Assembly: GCA_023248415.1 (NCBI GenBank)
Contig: JAHFEP010000167.1
Span: 1 to 6,435 of the forward strand
DNA: 6,435 nucleotides
Direction: 5' to 3'
Source of the DNA: Nitrospirota bacterium
Lineage (GTDB): Bacteria; Nitrospirota; CAKKRA01; 9FT-COMBO-42-15
How positions within the stretch are numbered: position 1 is the first letter of the stretch; each line of letters starts with the position of its first letter. The notes under the pieces are model-generated. The model ran no database searches. It worked only from the letters and a program-made list of their open reading frames with translations, and had not been told where the DNA came from. A program made the translations under genes and the position numbers. Positions 6,014-6,435 of the stretch are shown here, in pieces.

Positions 6014-6071
6014 AATTTCCTCCCGATTCATCCCGCCATGCGGATTTGAATTCTATGTTTTGACTTTCCAT
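6006..6071 (-). pseudogene. N-terminal remnant of an AlbA_2 (Schlafen-type) ATP-binding protein gene
   Basis: The minus strand from ATG 6071 reads MESQNIEFKSAWRDE, the standard opening of AlbA_2-domain putative DNA-binding/ATP-binding proteins, where it is normally followed by YLKWICGFANAQGG. Here it is followed by SGGNFV and a stop, so only about 15 of several hundred codons survive. AAAGG lies four bases before the ATG, so the peptide could still be translated. Its stop at 6006-6008 lies just past the TTG start of the DUF1016 gene (6013), an arrangement that could couple the two. It looks like a deletion fused the beginning of this gene to the ribosome binding site of DUF1016. The match is short but specific. 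Confidence 0.65.
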
Positions 6072-6121
6072 TGAACCTTTTCCTCTCTCCGCTACTCAGC
6101 AATAATCCTTTTAATGCGCCT

Positions 6122-6139
6122 TTCCGCCGCTTGGCGGAA
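6122..6139. repeat. GC-rich hairpin, TTCCGCC-GCTT-GGCGGAA
   Basis: A perfect seven-base stem with a GCTT loop lies between repeat copy B and the AlbA_2 remnant. No T-run follows on either strand, so it is not a typical terminator. It looks like a dispersed REP-type element. Confidence 0.45.
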
Positions 6140-6154
6140 GCAATACTTTCTGAC

Positions 6155-6219
6155 TGTCAATTTCGGTGTCCTCATCCGTTGCGGCTATTCCTTTAATAAA
6201 GAGAACCGTCCCGGTTATT
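6155..6219 (-). repeat. 65-bp direct repeat, copy B
   Basis: Partner of the copy at 5087-5151, same orientation, start-to-start distance 1068 bp, 82% identical by hand alignment. The minus-strand frame equivalent to copy A reads ITGTVLFIKGIAATDEDTEID and runs on for 15 more codons to a stop. Just upstream, ATGTCTAAGGAATAA would join this frame as MSKEIT if one A were restored, matching MGEIT of copy A; this suggests a frameshifted relic of a small coding sequence, though this is inference. Confidence 0.6.
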
Positions 6220-6280
6220 CCTTAGACATCTCCTAACATACCAGAAGCGCAGTATTTCTATGAAGGGCAAACAACGCACG

Positions 6281-6307
6281 TAATGAAAGGGGGCGTATCA
6301 GCCCCCC
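6281..6307 (-). terminator. Intrinsic terminator of the 39-codon gene
   Basis: On the minus strand GGGGGC-TGATAC-GCCCCC is followed by TTTCATT, starting five bases after the TAA of the small gene. The stem is six G:C pairs; the U-tract is short and interrupted by a C. Its position directly after a stop codon supports the call. It should shield the decayed block downstream from the small gene's transcript. Confidence 0.6.
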
Positions 6308-6311
6308 TCAC

Positions 6312-6431
6312 TTACTTCTTTCTTTTGATCGTTTCGACAACCGCTGTTGATTTCTTTTGTTTAGCCTCCTTTACAGGCATAAATCTTCCAGTACCGGCGT
6401 CTCGTCCGATTTTAAAACCTTTATTAGCCAT
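6312..6431 (-). CDS. Conserved small basic protein, 39 aa, function unknown
   Basis: From ATG 6431 the minus strand encodes MANKGFKIGRDAGTGRFMPV, then KEAKQKKSTAVVETIKRKK and TAA. It is very basic (ten lysines and three arginines in 39 residues), with no membrane segment. The pattern GRDAxTGxFxPxxxA...T(A/T)VVETIK recurs in small bacterial proteins I have seen, some of them in mobile or toxin-antitoxin settings, but I cannot assign a function. A well-placed terminator follows it, supporting a real gene. The ribosome binding site lies beyond the window edge, so the start cannot be confirmed. Confidence 0.7.
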   Translation of the reverse strand: MANKGFKIGRDAGTGRFMPVKEAKQKKSTAVVETIKRKK

Positions 6432-6435
6432 TTAT

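Larger units (their letters stand above)
6020..6311. other. Intergenic stretch between the DUF1016 gene and the 39-codon gene
   Basis: About 290 bases without a complete gene. It holds, from right to left, the terminator of the small gene, repeat copy B, the GC-rich hairpin and the AlbA_2 start remnant. No convincing promoter was found for the DUF1016 transcript: a TTGACA occurs at the edge of copy B on the minus strand, but no -10 box follows at a suitable distance. Confidence 0.5.

Overview
The window looks like a piece of a mesophilic, moderately AT-rich bacterial chromosome, probably from a Nitrospirota- or Deltaproteobacteria-like lineage. This guess rests on the general style of the housekeeping genes, a PocR-GAF-GGDEF signalling protein and frequent AGG arginine codons; nothing in the sequence fixes the taxon. 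Left to right, the 5' two thirds is ordinary core genome and the last ~1.5 kb is accessory DNA. Positions 3-575 (+) are the C-terminal GTPase part of ftsY, cut by the window edge. Converging on it and overlapping it by 11 bp is a minus-strand sensory diguanylate cyclase (565-2676) with PocR, two GAF domains and a GGDEF domain whose active site and inhibitory site are both intact. A 213-bp divergent spacer separates it from a complete uvrB (2920-4926, +). The spacer carries a good sigma-54-like -24/-12 element for the cyclase, a perfect TATAAT for uvrB, and several inverted repeats. 

From 4927 on, everything recognisable reads on the minus strand and most of it is broken. In minus-strand order it holds: a complete 39-codon gene (6431-6312) with its own terminator; a 65-bp repeat copy B (6219-6155); a GC-rich hairpin (6139-6122); the first ~15 codons of an AlbA_2/Schlafen-type ATP-binding protein gene (from 6071), which run straight into the translation start of a DUF1016/YhcG-family gene; the DUF1016 gene itself (6013-5147), which lacks the PDDEXK nuclease core by a clean in-frame loss and carries three 30-bp tandem units, one of them a 25-bp perfect palindrome; repeat copy A (5151-5087); a second hairpin (5062-5043); and a C-terminal shred of an Eco57I-type N6-adenine methylase/restriction enzyme (about 5032-4970). 

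I read this right-hand block as the remains of a defence-type gene cluster (restriction-modification, DUF1016 nuclease, AlbA_2 ATPase) eroded by deletion between repeats and lodged beside uvrB. The most interesting object is the DUF1016 protein. It keeps its N-terminal domain and both flanks of the nuclease domain, appears to have lost only the catalytic core, and is still an open frame with a strong ribosome binding site. No tRNA, rRNA, CRISPR array or complete insertion sequence is visible.
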